This document shows, piece after piece, positions 10,601 through 23,026 of a DNA stretch of 64,000 nt. Position 1 is the first letter of the stretch. Each line of letters opens with the position of its first letter. Source of the stretch: Diadema setosum (taxonomy: Eukaryota > Echinodermata > Echinoidea > Diadematoida > Diadematidae); NCBI RefSeq assembly GCF_964275005.1, contig NC_092702.1, forward strand, positions 1,465,501 to 1,529,500. Reading direction: 5' to 3'. The notes below the pieces were generated by a model. The model searched no databases. It was not told the origin of the DNA and worked only from the letters and a program-made list of their open reading frames with translations. Made by a program: the position numbers and the translations under genes.

Positions 10601-13600
10601 TTTTAACATTTTACCACAGTGAATGAACTCTAAATAATAATAATAATAATAAATATCATTTATGAAGCGCTTATTAGAACGTTTCTAAGCGCTGAAGAAA
10701 AAATTGGAAAAATAGATTCAATTATGGAATATATACAAATTGTGATACGATGAAACGCAATACAAGATAAAAAATACATAAAATGAACATTGTAAGTTAT
10801 AACTTATAGAACGAATTTAACATATATACAGACTGCATATAATAAATCAATACAAATTACATGGCATGGGAGAACAGATGAGTTTTCAGTGATGATTTGA
10901 AGGAGTCTACTGTTGGAGCTTCACGGACGTGGATGGGCAAGTTGTTCCATAGTGTAGGTGCAATAACACTGAAGGCGCGGTTGCCATAACGGGTACGGGT
11001 GCGCGGTGCCGATGTGAGTTGAAGGTGTGCAGTGGAGTGAGAACGAAGGCGTCTGGTTGTTGAGGAAGTAGATCGTGTAGTCCGGAGGGAAACCAGATGA
11101 TGAAGATAGGATGGTGCTAAGTTGTGGACAATCTTGTAGGTGAGGAGTAGAACTTTGAAGATGATGCGGTCATGAATTTGTAGACAGTGCAGTGATCTGA
11201 TGACAGGTGTGATATGTTCATGCTTCTTCGTGCGTGTGATGAGACGTGCAGCGGTGTTCTGGATGCGTTGTAGCGGAGCAAGACAGGAGCGAGGAAGACC
11301 AGCAAGGAGGCTGTTGCAATAGTCCAAGTGTGAAGACACGAATGCATGTACCAGCTTTTCTGTAGATGACTCATTAAGGAATCTCCTTATTTTCCCGATC
11401 CTAGCAATGCCAAAGGAAGCCGATCTGCAGACATTTTGAATATGGTTAGTGAGAGTGAGATGCCTGTCGAGAGTAACACCAAGATCCCTCACACAGTCAG
11501 AGGAAGAAATGCATTCTCCAGCCATATCCAAAGAAGGTTGAAATCCCGGTTGCTGCCTAAACTGAGATGAGACGAACAACAACTCAGTTTGTGCTTCATT
11601 TAGTTTGAGATGGTTGCGGGAAGACCATGACTTAATGTCTAGGAAGCATTCATGAAGTTTCTGCATGGAAGCAGCCCGGTGGTCGTCATCAGCGTTCATT
11701 ATGACATACAACTGAGTGTCGTCCGCGTAGATTGCGTGCTGCACTCCATGGTGTGAGCCAATGATGTGGCTCAACGGACCAGTGTAGAGGGAGAACAACA
11801 AGGGTTCCTACGACGGAACCCTGCGGGACGCCACAATAAAGAGGAAATGACCTGGAGTCCACGTCGTTCACAACGATCTGACTACGATCAGTGAGGTAGG
11901 ATTCGATCCAGCGAAGCACAGATCCATCCATCCCATAGTGCTCTTTTAGGCAGTTGATGAGGTTGGTGTGGTCAATAGTATCGAAGGCCGACGAGTAATC
12001 CAAAAGAATGAGGGCAGCTTCAAGACCCTTGTCAACGGCAAGCAGAAGATCATTCACTACCTTTACTAAGACAGTCTCAGTAGAGTGACACTTCCGGTAC
12101 GCAGACTGATGTTGAGGAAACAGGTTGTTTGTCTCAAGGTATGATATGAGTTGATCTGACACAATCTTCTCGAGAACCTTGCTGATGAAAGGCAAATTTG
12201 AGACTGGTCTATAATTCCTTAAGTCATTCTTGTCAAGCGAAGACTTTTTGAGGAGCGGTATGATGAGCGATGTCTTGAATGCACATGGAACTTCCCCGGA
12301 TGATAAGGAAAGATTAACAATCCTTGTGATGAAAGGAATGAGTTCATCAGTACATGACTTCACGAGTCTAGAAGGAATAGGGTCAAGGCCACATGTCTTC
12401 GGTTTAATAATTGTCATGATCTGTTTGACTTCAGAGAGAGAGACAGGCTGGAAATCGCAGAAACGAATGCTCTTGACCTGAGGCAGTGAACGTGATTCCA
12501 CGCTGGATGACAACTCGTCAGTTGGTGAGACATCTATTGCCGAAATAGTTCTGCTAACTTTGTCACTGAAGTATTGCCCAAAATCATTGGCAAGGTCAGC
12601 ATCAGACAAATGATCTGGAAAAACAGATTCGTGGTTAGAGCACGTAAGTCTCTTAACAATTCTGAATAGCTCCTTGCAATCCGCAGAAGCAGTCACACCA
12701 GTCCAATGTTTGGACTTGGATTCGTTCAGGGCTGCATAGTATGAGTTACATTGCTCTCTATGATGAGATCACAAATACAAGTCGTCTTTTTAGACGTCAA
12801 ACTGGCGTTCCACAATCCAACGCGGCATTTACGTTGAGTTTGAAAAGTACTTTTGGGAAAAGCCTGACGGCGAAGATTAGGTTTGTCATGACAAATAGTT
12901 GCATGTAGATTTTTCTCAGCATGCTCGTTTCCAAGGGAAATAACACAAGGTGCGTAAATGAGAAGCAGACACAAATCGAGTTTCCGAGTAAACAGTCACC
13001 TTGAAGGCATTTAATGGAACCCAGCTTCAGACCAGATACCCAGCAGTGTGTAGCAGACAGTAACCCTACAGTCACCGAGAGGTGGCGCTATATAACAAGC
13101 TTGACTTGTAACATTGATAATCATTAACAACACTGGCGTGATTGCCTTTCTTTTTTACTCTTTCATTTTTCACCTGAATGATGAAGAAAATATAAAAGCT
13201 CTACTTGAGCTTAACAAACCATTACCTTTAAAATGAATAAGGGTGTAAACTATTATAACATACAAGTAGTTGCACTGTTCATGACCTATGATACTTTCAA
13301 GAGTAAACTGCCATGAACTATAATAGGCAAGCTGGCTTATAAAAACACTAAGCTAACACCTGAAAATAACAATTACACTAACACCTGACTTAGACACCAA
13401 GAGCGTAATCACAAAAACTTATTGGGTACCGTACGTTTAACAATAACACCAGATACGCATTCTACCATCAATTCTTCTCGTCAGCGTTAAAGAAAACAAA
13501 AACAATCATGAATTGTTACAAGTATATAACCATCACATCATACCAATACCTCTCTCAGACGTGCTGACACTGAGTCATACAGTCCTGATTGACATGAAAC

Positions 13601-16600
13601 ATACCGTTCAGCAAAAACAACAAATTTGACAATCATGTACGACCTGATGGGGCAAGCTAGGATGGCATGAAATAAGTAGCTCCTATAAAGGCATAGACGT
13701 ACACAGTATAAACAAAAATATGAAATGATGTACAAAATGTTCATGTGGGGACACAGGAAATACACATATCTATATGAAAATAGAATTACATATGCACGTA
13801 GCAGAAAACATTGATATGTACGAGTAAAGGTGCAATTAGGGACAGGCACCAAACAGACACCAGAGAAGTAAATATATAAAGGTAACTGGGAAATATTAAG
13901 AAGATAAGGGTATGTGATAATAAACCTGGTATTACATACACTCAGAAACAAGAAGGCGTATGCACCCACTAAGGATATAAGCATCATATGTTATACACAG
14001 CACAAAGGGGCAAATCACTGAGACATAAGCGGGGTGACTGAAAAAAAATACACCTATAGAACATATCCACAACTAAATTATTCGCAGAACATACCAAGAC
14101 AGCTAGGTGAGAGACAATAAAGATAAACAAGGATGTCATACAAAGACGTATTGGTAGAAATGAAGAATAAACATGATACAAGTACAGCTTAAAAGAAAAA
14201 CAAAAAACGCCCGTTTGGGGCACCTCAGAAAAAAGGTTATGTTAAGGGACATAATGTAATAAACCAGATGGGGGAAATGAAATAACATATGTGGCACCAG
14301 GATAACATGGCTATAAGAGAGGTACATTGTAAGGATACACAGTGAGTGAGGGGGGGGGGGCATTAATCTGAGGTAGCCAACAGTTCGCACAGAAAACAAA
14401 ATACATGTACATTGTATATCATTGATTAATACATCAAATAATCATCAAACCTAGGTGGGAGGCGTCGGGAGCGCTGAGGGCGCCCAGTGGGGGTCACATG
14501 GGTGGGGGGACAACCTGGACCGTTAATAGTCGGAACAGTGGGGGCAGGTTCCTGGGGCAGAGGGGGAAGGGGGGCTTCAGGAGGGGGCTCCTGCAGGGGG
14601 ACACACGGGACATCTGGCCCAGGAGGCAATGAGAGTTCCTGTGGAATGTCTCTGCAGGTGTCCGGGGGGAGCAAATCTCGCTCGTCATCTGGGGAAAGCA
14701 AGTCTGTCTCATCTTCGTCGGACATCTGGTGCTGGGGAGGAGCCACAAGGGGAACAGGGACCCTCATGCATTGCGATGTCTTTACACGATATGACGATTT
14801 TCTGAGCTGAGAGCCAATGAATTTGCGAATGTTACACCACTTGCCATCTATTGATGTTACAAGGTATCGAGGGCGTGCGGAGGACTTGCTGCGATCTGAC
14901 CGGAGATAAACAAGGTCCCCAACTGCGAGAGGGTCATCATTGGGGAGGATGCGGGAGGGAGCCTTGGAACGCTCGCTGTGGGGATGGTTCGAAAGGCGCT
15001 GTTCATGTTGTGAAGAGATGAGGTCTGCATCCGACAGTGGAATTTGGCTGTGCGTGAATTGGTCACGCTGAGTCCACATTTCACGTGCAGAAAGGCCACG
15101 CGAGCGAAGACGGCTATTGAGTCGGGCAGTGGCGAGGGACAGGGACAAGGATGTCAGTGGTCCTCCGGAGGGCTCATGCCGCAGGATTTCATCTTCGAGT
15201 TCACGAATGGCCTTCTCAGCAACCGGGTTCTTATTGGGATTTTTGGCATGACCTACTTCAATGGAAAGGTGAAACTGGGCGAGCAGGGCATCATCTTGTA
15301 AGGAGGTGAAACCAGGGGCGGGGTCGGTGCGGATGACAGCAGGGGGCCCATCGAGCGGGCGAAGTTCCACACAGAGACGGATCAAGGTATCGCAAAGAGT
15401 ATCTCTGCGCTCATCTGGAAGGAAACAAGTGGCGGTGTAGGAAGTGACACATTCGCGGAGAAGTAAAATCAGTTGTTTCGAGCGCTTGATGACATCAGCG
15501 GCGAACGATGTACCCACGGCTGCGGGGGGATCGCCAGTGGTCTGAGGGACAACCGTGTGTGGAGCATTCCGCAGGGATGCACACTGATGGCAAGTGTCGG
15601 TGACACGTGTGATGGCAGAGTCCATGTCCAAGGCAAAAAAATGCCGGTTGACAACGGTCTTGAGTTGGTGGTGGGTGGGATGATCAAGTTGGAGATGGAG
15701 TGAAGTAAGCAGGCCATCAAGAACGCTACGGGGGATGATGATGCACTCGCGAGGTTTCACAACAATACCTTCCACAAGTAGATCCCCAAGCACGCGACAC
15801 ATCAGCTCTTCAAGAGCAGTTTCTGAGCCTGGCATGCCCATGGCACAGCGTGTATACACACGGACTCCACGATAGGGGGTTGCAACACCACAATACTTCA
15901 TCGAGGCCTTGGACAGGGGAATTTGATAAAAAGCATTGGTGAGATCTGTGGCAATGAGATGTTTCCATTGACCAATTTTTCTGAGGGTGGAATCAACATC
16001 AGGCATAAGGGAGGGCTGAGGCTTGGCATAACGGCCTACATCGGCAAAAGCTGTAACAAGGCGGAAGCCGCCGTTGGCCTTCTTCACAAGGAAGGATGGA
16101 TTCAGGTACTCAACAGAGATGCCCACATCTTCTGGGCGAGCAAAGACACCCTGTTGTTCTAGTTCATCGAATTTCTCTTGGAGATCAACCAAAGAGTTAC
16201 GGGAGTAAAGTGGCAAGCGACCCTTGCGTTGGGGAGGCTGAACCGGGCCCATGTTGACAACGGCCTCAAACGGGCCAACAGCACCATTATACCCAGTGAA
16301 GGCAGGGTCAAAAACATCATCGAACTCCGCATGGAGAGACTGAAAGTCATGTTTCGTACCAATGGGGATAATGCAATCAGGATCGAGCAATATTGGGTCA
16401 GAAAAACGATGCTCAGTATCACGTGAGACACCACTGGGCACGGGCCTATCGGGTACACGGGGGAGGTCATCAGACTGAGGCTCTGAAGGAACGTAGACCA
16501 GACGGACCAGGCAGAAATGTTCATGTTTACGGATCAGGCGGGGTTGAGGCGTAAGATTAGGGATACGCACTTTGCCTGCTACACTGGAGACCATGCACGG

Positions 16601-19600
16601 TTCAGGCCAAGATGGATCAGTTGGGGGAACACCTTTCTGAGGGACAATCCTGGGCTCAAGGGCAAGTGTGTCATGAGACAGTAGCTCATCAGGAACTGAC
16701 AGCTCGACGAATTCACCAGGCAAAAGCACAGTAGACTGAGATGGGGCACGAAGGACATGAGCACGGCGAACTGCATGTGTCACATTGTCCGAAGGCCTGC
16801 GAGAACCATATGAAATGATCATGTCATCACCCACACACACCTGGCGTTTAGCAGGACGAACCGACACATCATTGTGCTCCATGAATGGGGTACCTGCGAG
16901 TACTTCTACATCAAGATTATCAATGACCAAACCCTCAAACACGAATGACTTGCCGTCACGAGTGAAGGACAGAGTGGTCTCCCCAACAACATCAAGGGGG
17001 GAAGACCCATCGGCTTGATGAGCAGACTGCGAGCTGGGTTTTATGACACCCTGGAGGGACTGGACAGTAGAAGCTCTGATCATGTTACCAGTAGCACCAC
17101 TGTCGACAGTGATGCGAACGACCTGGTGCCCGCAAAACGCATCAAAATATGGAGACTGACGGACCTGGACTCTGAGGGCCGATGAAGAGTCGCTGGTAGC
17201 CGTATCATCCTTCAGAGGGACAGGCTCAGACAGGTGGACCTGTTCAACTTGGCACAAATCATCAATCTCATCATCAGACTCTAAAATATGTGCAACCTGG
17301 CGGGCCTTAGCAATGAATCGCCTGTCTGCTTCGGGTAAGTACGTACACTCACTTAAATAATGAGTGTCTGGCCGGCGCGCTTCACGACAGAGAGGACAGT
17401 ATTTACTGTTGCGCTGGGGGGTGCGAGTCTGCAGATTGCGGCGACTGCGGGGCATTGGAGCACGCTGGGGGCGTAGGCCTACAGGGCGCGGGGAAGGGGA
17501 GGTCAGGGTGCGCATAGCACGAGAACTCTCTGTGGTGTGGATTTCATCCAAAAGACTATCTAATGCCTGAGAGATTTCGGGTTTCAGTGAAGCTAGGGTA
17601 CGAGAGCGCAATTCTGTCCCGTAGCGCTGCTTGACCAGGCGAGGAAGATCTGAATGAATGAGTTGGAGCCAAGTGAGGACGATAAGGTTTTCCAACGTGG
17701 GAGTAAGCTCCTCATCTTCGCTAACACGCTTACCATGGTGAGTTATGCCACCTGCGGATGTGAGCAGGTTGTCTTCGATAAAGGCCACCACCCTTTGGTA
17801 GAGGTCCTCAGGACGCTCATCCGGCTCTAGTTTGATGTCACTGAAATCAAGAAAGTGAGCGCCGGTACTTTGAAACCCATAATGAAGCCTGATCTTCCCC
17901 CAAATATCGTTGAGGGAGGTGGAAGTCTTGACTATGGAATTGCGTGAGATAATGGGACAATAATTAGCAATCTGTCCGAGCATAAGCTCAAGCATACTGG
18001 CTTTCTGGTGTGCTGATTTTCGAGACCCAGTCGGGACGCTTTCTGGGTCATCAACAAAGCCACGGAGTGGGCAAGATTTAGATTTTTGAGCCCATGAGCA
18101 ATCATCATCTAGGAACGGCGCAAAATTTGAGTCTAGGGTGAGAGTGTACACTAAGTTTTGTCGCCAATTTTCGAATGAATTGACTGTTTCACGTTTGGTG
18201 AGACACCATTGCTTGGGTGCTCTTGGAGCTGAGGCCATCACTAAAGCCTATAGGTGGGACCGTAATGTAAGAGAAAAACAAGGAACTTACACCAACTCTG
18301 GATTGTTGGCCGATTTGGAGCTCAGCAAGCTTAACGTCTGCTTGTGCAGGTGAAAACAAATCCTCAGGAGTAGGTAACGTTTCCAGAGCTGCCACCACGT
18401 AAATGAGAAGCAGACACAAATCGAGTTTCCGAGTAAACAGTCACCTTGAAGGCATTTAATGGAACCCAGCTTCAGACCAGATACCCAGCAAGCAATGTGT
18501 AGCAGACAGTAACCCTACAGTCACCGAGAGGTGGCGCTATATAACAAGCTTGACTTGTAACATTGATAATCATTAACAACACTGGCGGTGCAGTATATTT
18601 AGCAGCCTTCTCACCGCCACGGCAGCCTCTCTTTGTACCGCGAGCAACGTTCAAGTTTTTCCAAAGCTGCCATTCACTGCGTGTGAAAGGCGGGGGATGA
18701 CCATGAATAGCGACTCTTCTTCCAACATTCAAAAGAGCTTCACGCGAGTATACAAGTCTAGTCATGGTCAGTGCACACACGATCAAGGCGAAAGTTAATG
18801 TTGTAATCAGTGTACATGAAATGGCAGGTGTAAAGCCTTGGCTTCGACGAAAATTGAAGCAGGTTAAATACATCTTTCTCGATATTGTAAAACCACTAAA
18901 CCGGTACAAACAGCACTAATACAACAGTCAAAATATGCAAACTGTGATATCATACTCACGAACAGTCATTTACGAACGTATGAAATCAGGATGAAAATGA
19001 CAGAAAATTCAGAGCAACAAAGAGGTGCAGCCATGAGGGAAGGGCGCCACCATAAATAGAAAAAAAGAATCTGTCACCAGATTCTAAGTATCTGACCTTT
19101 GACCTCTTGCAGCTGGATGTGGCTATCGATGGAGCCGACGAGGTGGACAGCTGTTTGACTCTGATCAAAGGGGGCGGGTGAGTGCAGATTTCTCAGAGAT
19201 GGAAAATGTTTTCAGAATATGTTACCACTCACGGAGTATTTTCAGGTTAAGTTGGGATGATTGTAGTATACAGTGCAGATCAGTATAATGAAGTAAAAGA
19301 ATCATAATGTAATTATGAAAATTTCTGCATCCCTAGTCTTTTTGCAGAGATATTAACCAGTAGATGATTTAATGATGTGGATGTATTATTGCAGAATTTT
19401 TTTTTAGAAGAAAAGTAACATGAAGTATTTTTTGACATTGATGTGTTACAATGTTCAAGCTTGTGTCACCTACAATGTACAATATTTGTAGTAAGAAATG
19501 AAATTAGCATTTTATAAACTTATTTAGAAATTCCCATGAGGTTATGCGCATTGCTGAAAGAGGAAGAAGAATGGAAATGAAAAAAAAAAGAACAAAGAAG

Positions 19601-22600
19601 AAGAAGAAGAGATAAAAAGCAAGCAAGTAGAATTCTTTTTAGCTAATCTCAAGGATTAGGAAGAAGGTATCTGCCTCCAAACTGACAATATTCTGTGAAA
19701 TCAACTTAAAGTATGAAGATTATACTTGTATAAAGTGGAATAGTGTTGCCTCGAAATGATATGTAATGTTGATGTTATCACCTGTTCACAAAATGTGTAC
19801 AGTGAAATCATTGATCTTGATTCTAAGGAAATTTCAGACAAAAATCAATGGCCTAACCTGTAAAAATGGTGTCAATTGATTGTAGTGGTGAAGCCGTCAG
19901 AGGTCAGAGTTCACATTTCAGTGTGTACATGCTTCATTACCGCTACGAGTAGAATCAGTTGCACCTTACTGTGGAAGTTATGACGGAGTCAACAAAGTAA
20001 TGAGCGTACAGGATTTTGATGTTGCCATGGTAATTGAGTCAATGTTAGGCCATTGATTATAATCAAAGAGTGCTGCTGTCATTTTCATGATTTAAATTCT
20101 TGTATTTGTTTGTTTGTTTGTTTGTTTTTATAGGGGGCATGTGAGATGTACAACATCAATCATTGATATTTACCAAGAACTCAGAATCTCCCTCATCTTT
20201 GTGTAACCTGTTTAACCCGTTGAGGACGGGCTGATTTTGCTACAACACCCATTTCCCATACAGGTGCTTGCCCAACTATACTCGGGACTCGTCCTCAATG
20301 GGTTAGCAAGTGTTGATAATAGAACATGGTGTATTTCTCTTCCTCTGTCATCAGTCTACAAGTGGCACTCCATAGTCTGTAACCATGGTGATAGTCCAGG
20401 GTGTGATGACCCAACAGTGGGGATGCAGTGGCGTGTTTGTAATTCACTTTTCTCTTCTCACTACTTCTCTCCCACAGTGGATGCCTCACTCAGGAGAAGA
20501 TCGTAGCAGCCAATGCCAGCACGTTCATTGTCATCGCCGATTACAGGTAACGCTATTTATACAGTGTGTTCCCATTACAACGAATACGCTTACCGGTACA
20601 GTGGACTCCCATTATACAGAAGTCCTCGGGACCTGCAGTTTCCTTTCGTTATATCAAAATTTTGTTATATGCGAACAAATAAACAATTAAAAAAAAACAT
20701 AGAGCCGATAATGTTGCCTGAATGGCCTGAATTTTTGTTTTGTTGTAACTGGAATTTTGTTAAAACCATGCTCGTTATAACGGAAGTGCACTGTATAATC
20801 TCCTTATAATGAAGTAAAAATTCAGGACTCAAGATCATTACGTATATACTGTGAACTCCCATTAAATAACGAACATGGTTTGAACAAGATTCTTGTTACA
20901 ATCAAAAGTAAAAATTCAGGTCCAAAAGTTATCATCTATATATCTTTATATAGTTTACCATTTGGATATAATGAGATTTCAATATAATAATGAAATCAAA
21001 CTGCTAGTTCTGTGGACTTTGTTAATATGGGAATTGCCTATATTTCATTTGATCAGTTATAACAAGATATCGGTGTAACGAAAGAAAAGTGCCGGTCGTG
21101 AGGACTTCATTAAATGGAGAATTGCCTGTACCATCCAACTAGTAAACCAAATGCGATGTGGATTTACTGCCAGATGAGGGCGCTGTTTTGGCCATCTCTT
21201 ATTAAAGTCAGTTGCCACATAGACGGGATAGGGACGAGGATGCAACAGTTTGTGGTTTATAACTGAATGATGACATAATCTCAATGCATTTACTTCACAT
21301 TGTTTGTATATACTGTAAAAGTGGAAATTTTCGCGGTGTTGAAATTTTCGCGCATTTCGCGCAACCAGAAACTAGCGCAAAAATAAAAGCACGCAAATAT
21401 TTTTGCTTGCCATATGTTCCTGTGCATGATGTCTTGATTCCGCAGAATTAAAAACAAGCGAAACTCTTCTGACCCGGCCAAGCGCGAAAAATTGGTTGCG
21501 CGAAAATATCCACTTTTACAGTAGTTGATAAAAAATTGCAGATACATAATCCGCACGAGGTCTAAATTTTTAACCCAGCTTTTACATGCTACGACTCATC
21601 TGTCGGAGGTCTATCTCTTTGATGAAGACCAAGAATGAACCGTACACTAAATTGAAAATTATCATACAGACACAGGCACAAAAAAAGGGGGGAAAATGAC
21701 TCCTCTTCAGGGCATCATTGTATAGATCCATCATATTTTCCAAGAATTAACGCCAAGCCTCTGCTGCAGCTGTACATGGATGCCTGCTTCTTGGACACGT
21801 GTACAAAGCTGTGACATTTAAAAAAAACATACCGTGTACATGAATTCAAGAGCTGTGCTCATAGAGGTACACATATCCATGTTGACACAAGTGTGGACGG
21901 CTGTTTGTGTTGACTGTGTGTGTATGGGAAACACCGACTATAGCTGCAACCCATACCCAAAAACGCTGTGTACTGAGAATGCTGCATTGATTTGTGCAGG
22001 GACCCATATGCTTTCATGTTCTCAGTGGTTTATCTGCACCAAAGTTATCATATATACATGTACAGTGTACATCGCCTATAGAGGGCAAATTATGGAATAT
22101 GTCTGTGATTACAGAGGATTGAAGTGCCCTACTTAGTAATAGTGGACTTCACTTTTGTGTTTGTGTGTGTGTTTTGGGGGATTATTATGTGAGGCGTGAT
22201 AAAAGCTTGACACACGTGCGAGTGGGATGGCGTATTTATGAGGAGCATGGTAACTGTCCAGTTTTGTGCTATGGTGTGCCATAAGGAATCATTTCTGGTT
22301 CATATAAAAAGAGTCAGTAATTTGGTACAAAATCACCCAAAATGTCATTCTTGAATAAGTCATTTTTAATGTGTCTTTAAAAATCGATTCTGTAACAAAA
22401 TCATTAAAGGGGAAGTGATATTGATACAGAACCAGACATGGTTCCTTTTGGCACACCAAAGCAAAAAACCGATTATTGCCATTACTGTGCTGGGTGTAAA
22501 CGGACCTTACGAAAGACATATACAACTCTAGGAATACTCTCAGTTGAGAGACTGTGGTGATAGATGTATGCTGATTACAAGCAAGGAGTGCATGTGTGAC

Positions 22601-22974
22601 ATCAGAGTCATGTGACCCAATGACCATGAATACCTAAGCACATGACCTAACATCAATTGAATGGAAGCATCAACTGTATACAAATTTCTGTGGTGTGGAT
22701 ATTATAAGCACGAAATTATAAGCATGCGAAAATGTTTGCTTCTTATGTGTAATGGTAGTTCATATATTAATTCCATGCAATCAAAAACACGCAAAATTCA
22801 CTTTAGTGGGCAGTGCAAGAAAAAATTCATGAGCAAAAATATCCACTTTGACAGTATTCCAAGGTTTTAATGAGGAATAACTCGCTTGCATTATCCACAT
22901 GTAAGTAAAGATTTATACACGCATGCACACACCTACATATATGTAGTACACACACACACACACGTTATTTATAT

Positions 22975-23026
<52 letters not shown>

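Larger units (their letters stand above)
10631..12953 (-). mobile_element. CR1/L2-type LINE, 3' part
   Basis: Read on the minus strand, this part ends in a (taa)-type microsatellite at 10631-10655 after a short 3' UTR containing 'agcgcttcataaatgata', the typical 3' end of CR1/L2-like elements. Upstream lies a reverse transcriptase frame. The rest of the element continues at 18587-18909, beyond an inserted LTR element. It sits in RPIA intron 3, in antisense orientation. Confidence 0.85.
12954..18586 (-). mobile_element. Ty3/Gypsy-like LTR retroelement, young fossil
   Basis: Bounded by two LTRs of about 186 bp and by GGTGC on both sides. Oriented leftward. Parts seen: LTR, a TGG-starting primer-binding region beside the right-hand LTR, one long gag-pol frame (18241-14426), a long 3' non-coding region, a purine-rich tract (about 13140-13170 read on the minus strand) and the second LTR. 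The part order protease, reverse transcriptase, integrase is that of Ty3/Gypsy. LTRs that are almost identical mean a recent insertion. Not all usual pol parts are recognisable by eye, so I treat it as probably not whole, with about one break. It is inserted inside an older LINE. Confidence 0.88.

Noticed and set aside
13538-14399. Hydrophobic short frames on the minus strand in the LTR element, as a possible envelope gene
   Set aside because: No signal peptide plus fusion-peptide or heptad pattern; composition (Y, L, C, F-rich) is what AT-rich non-coding sequence gives. Left as 3' non-coding region.
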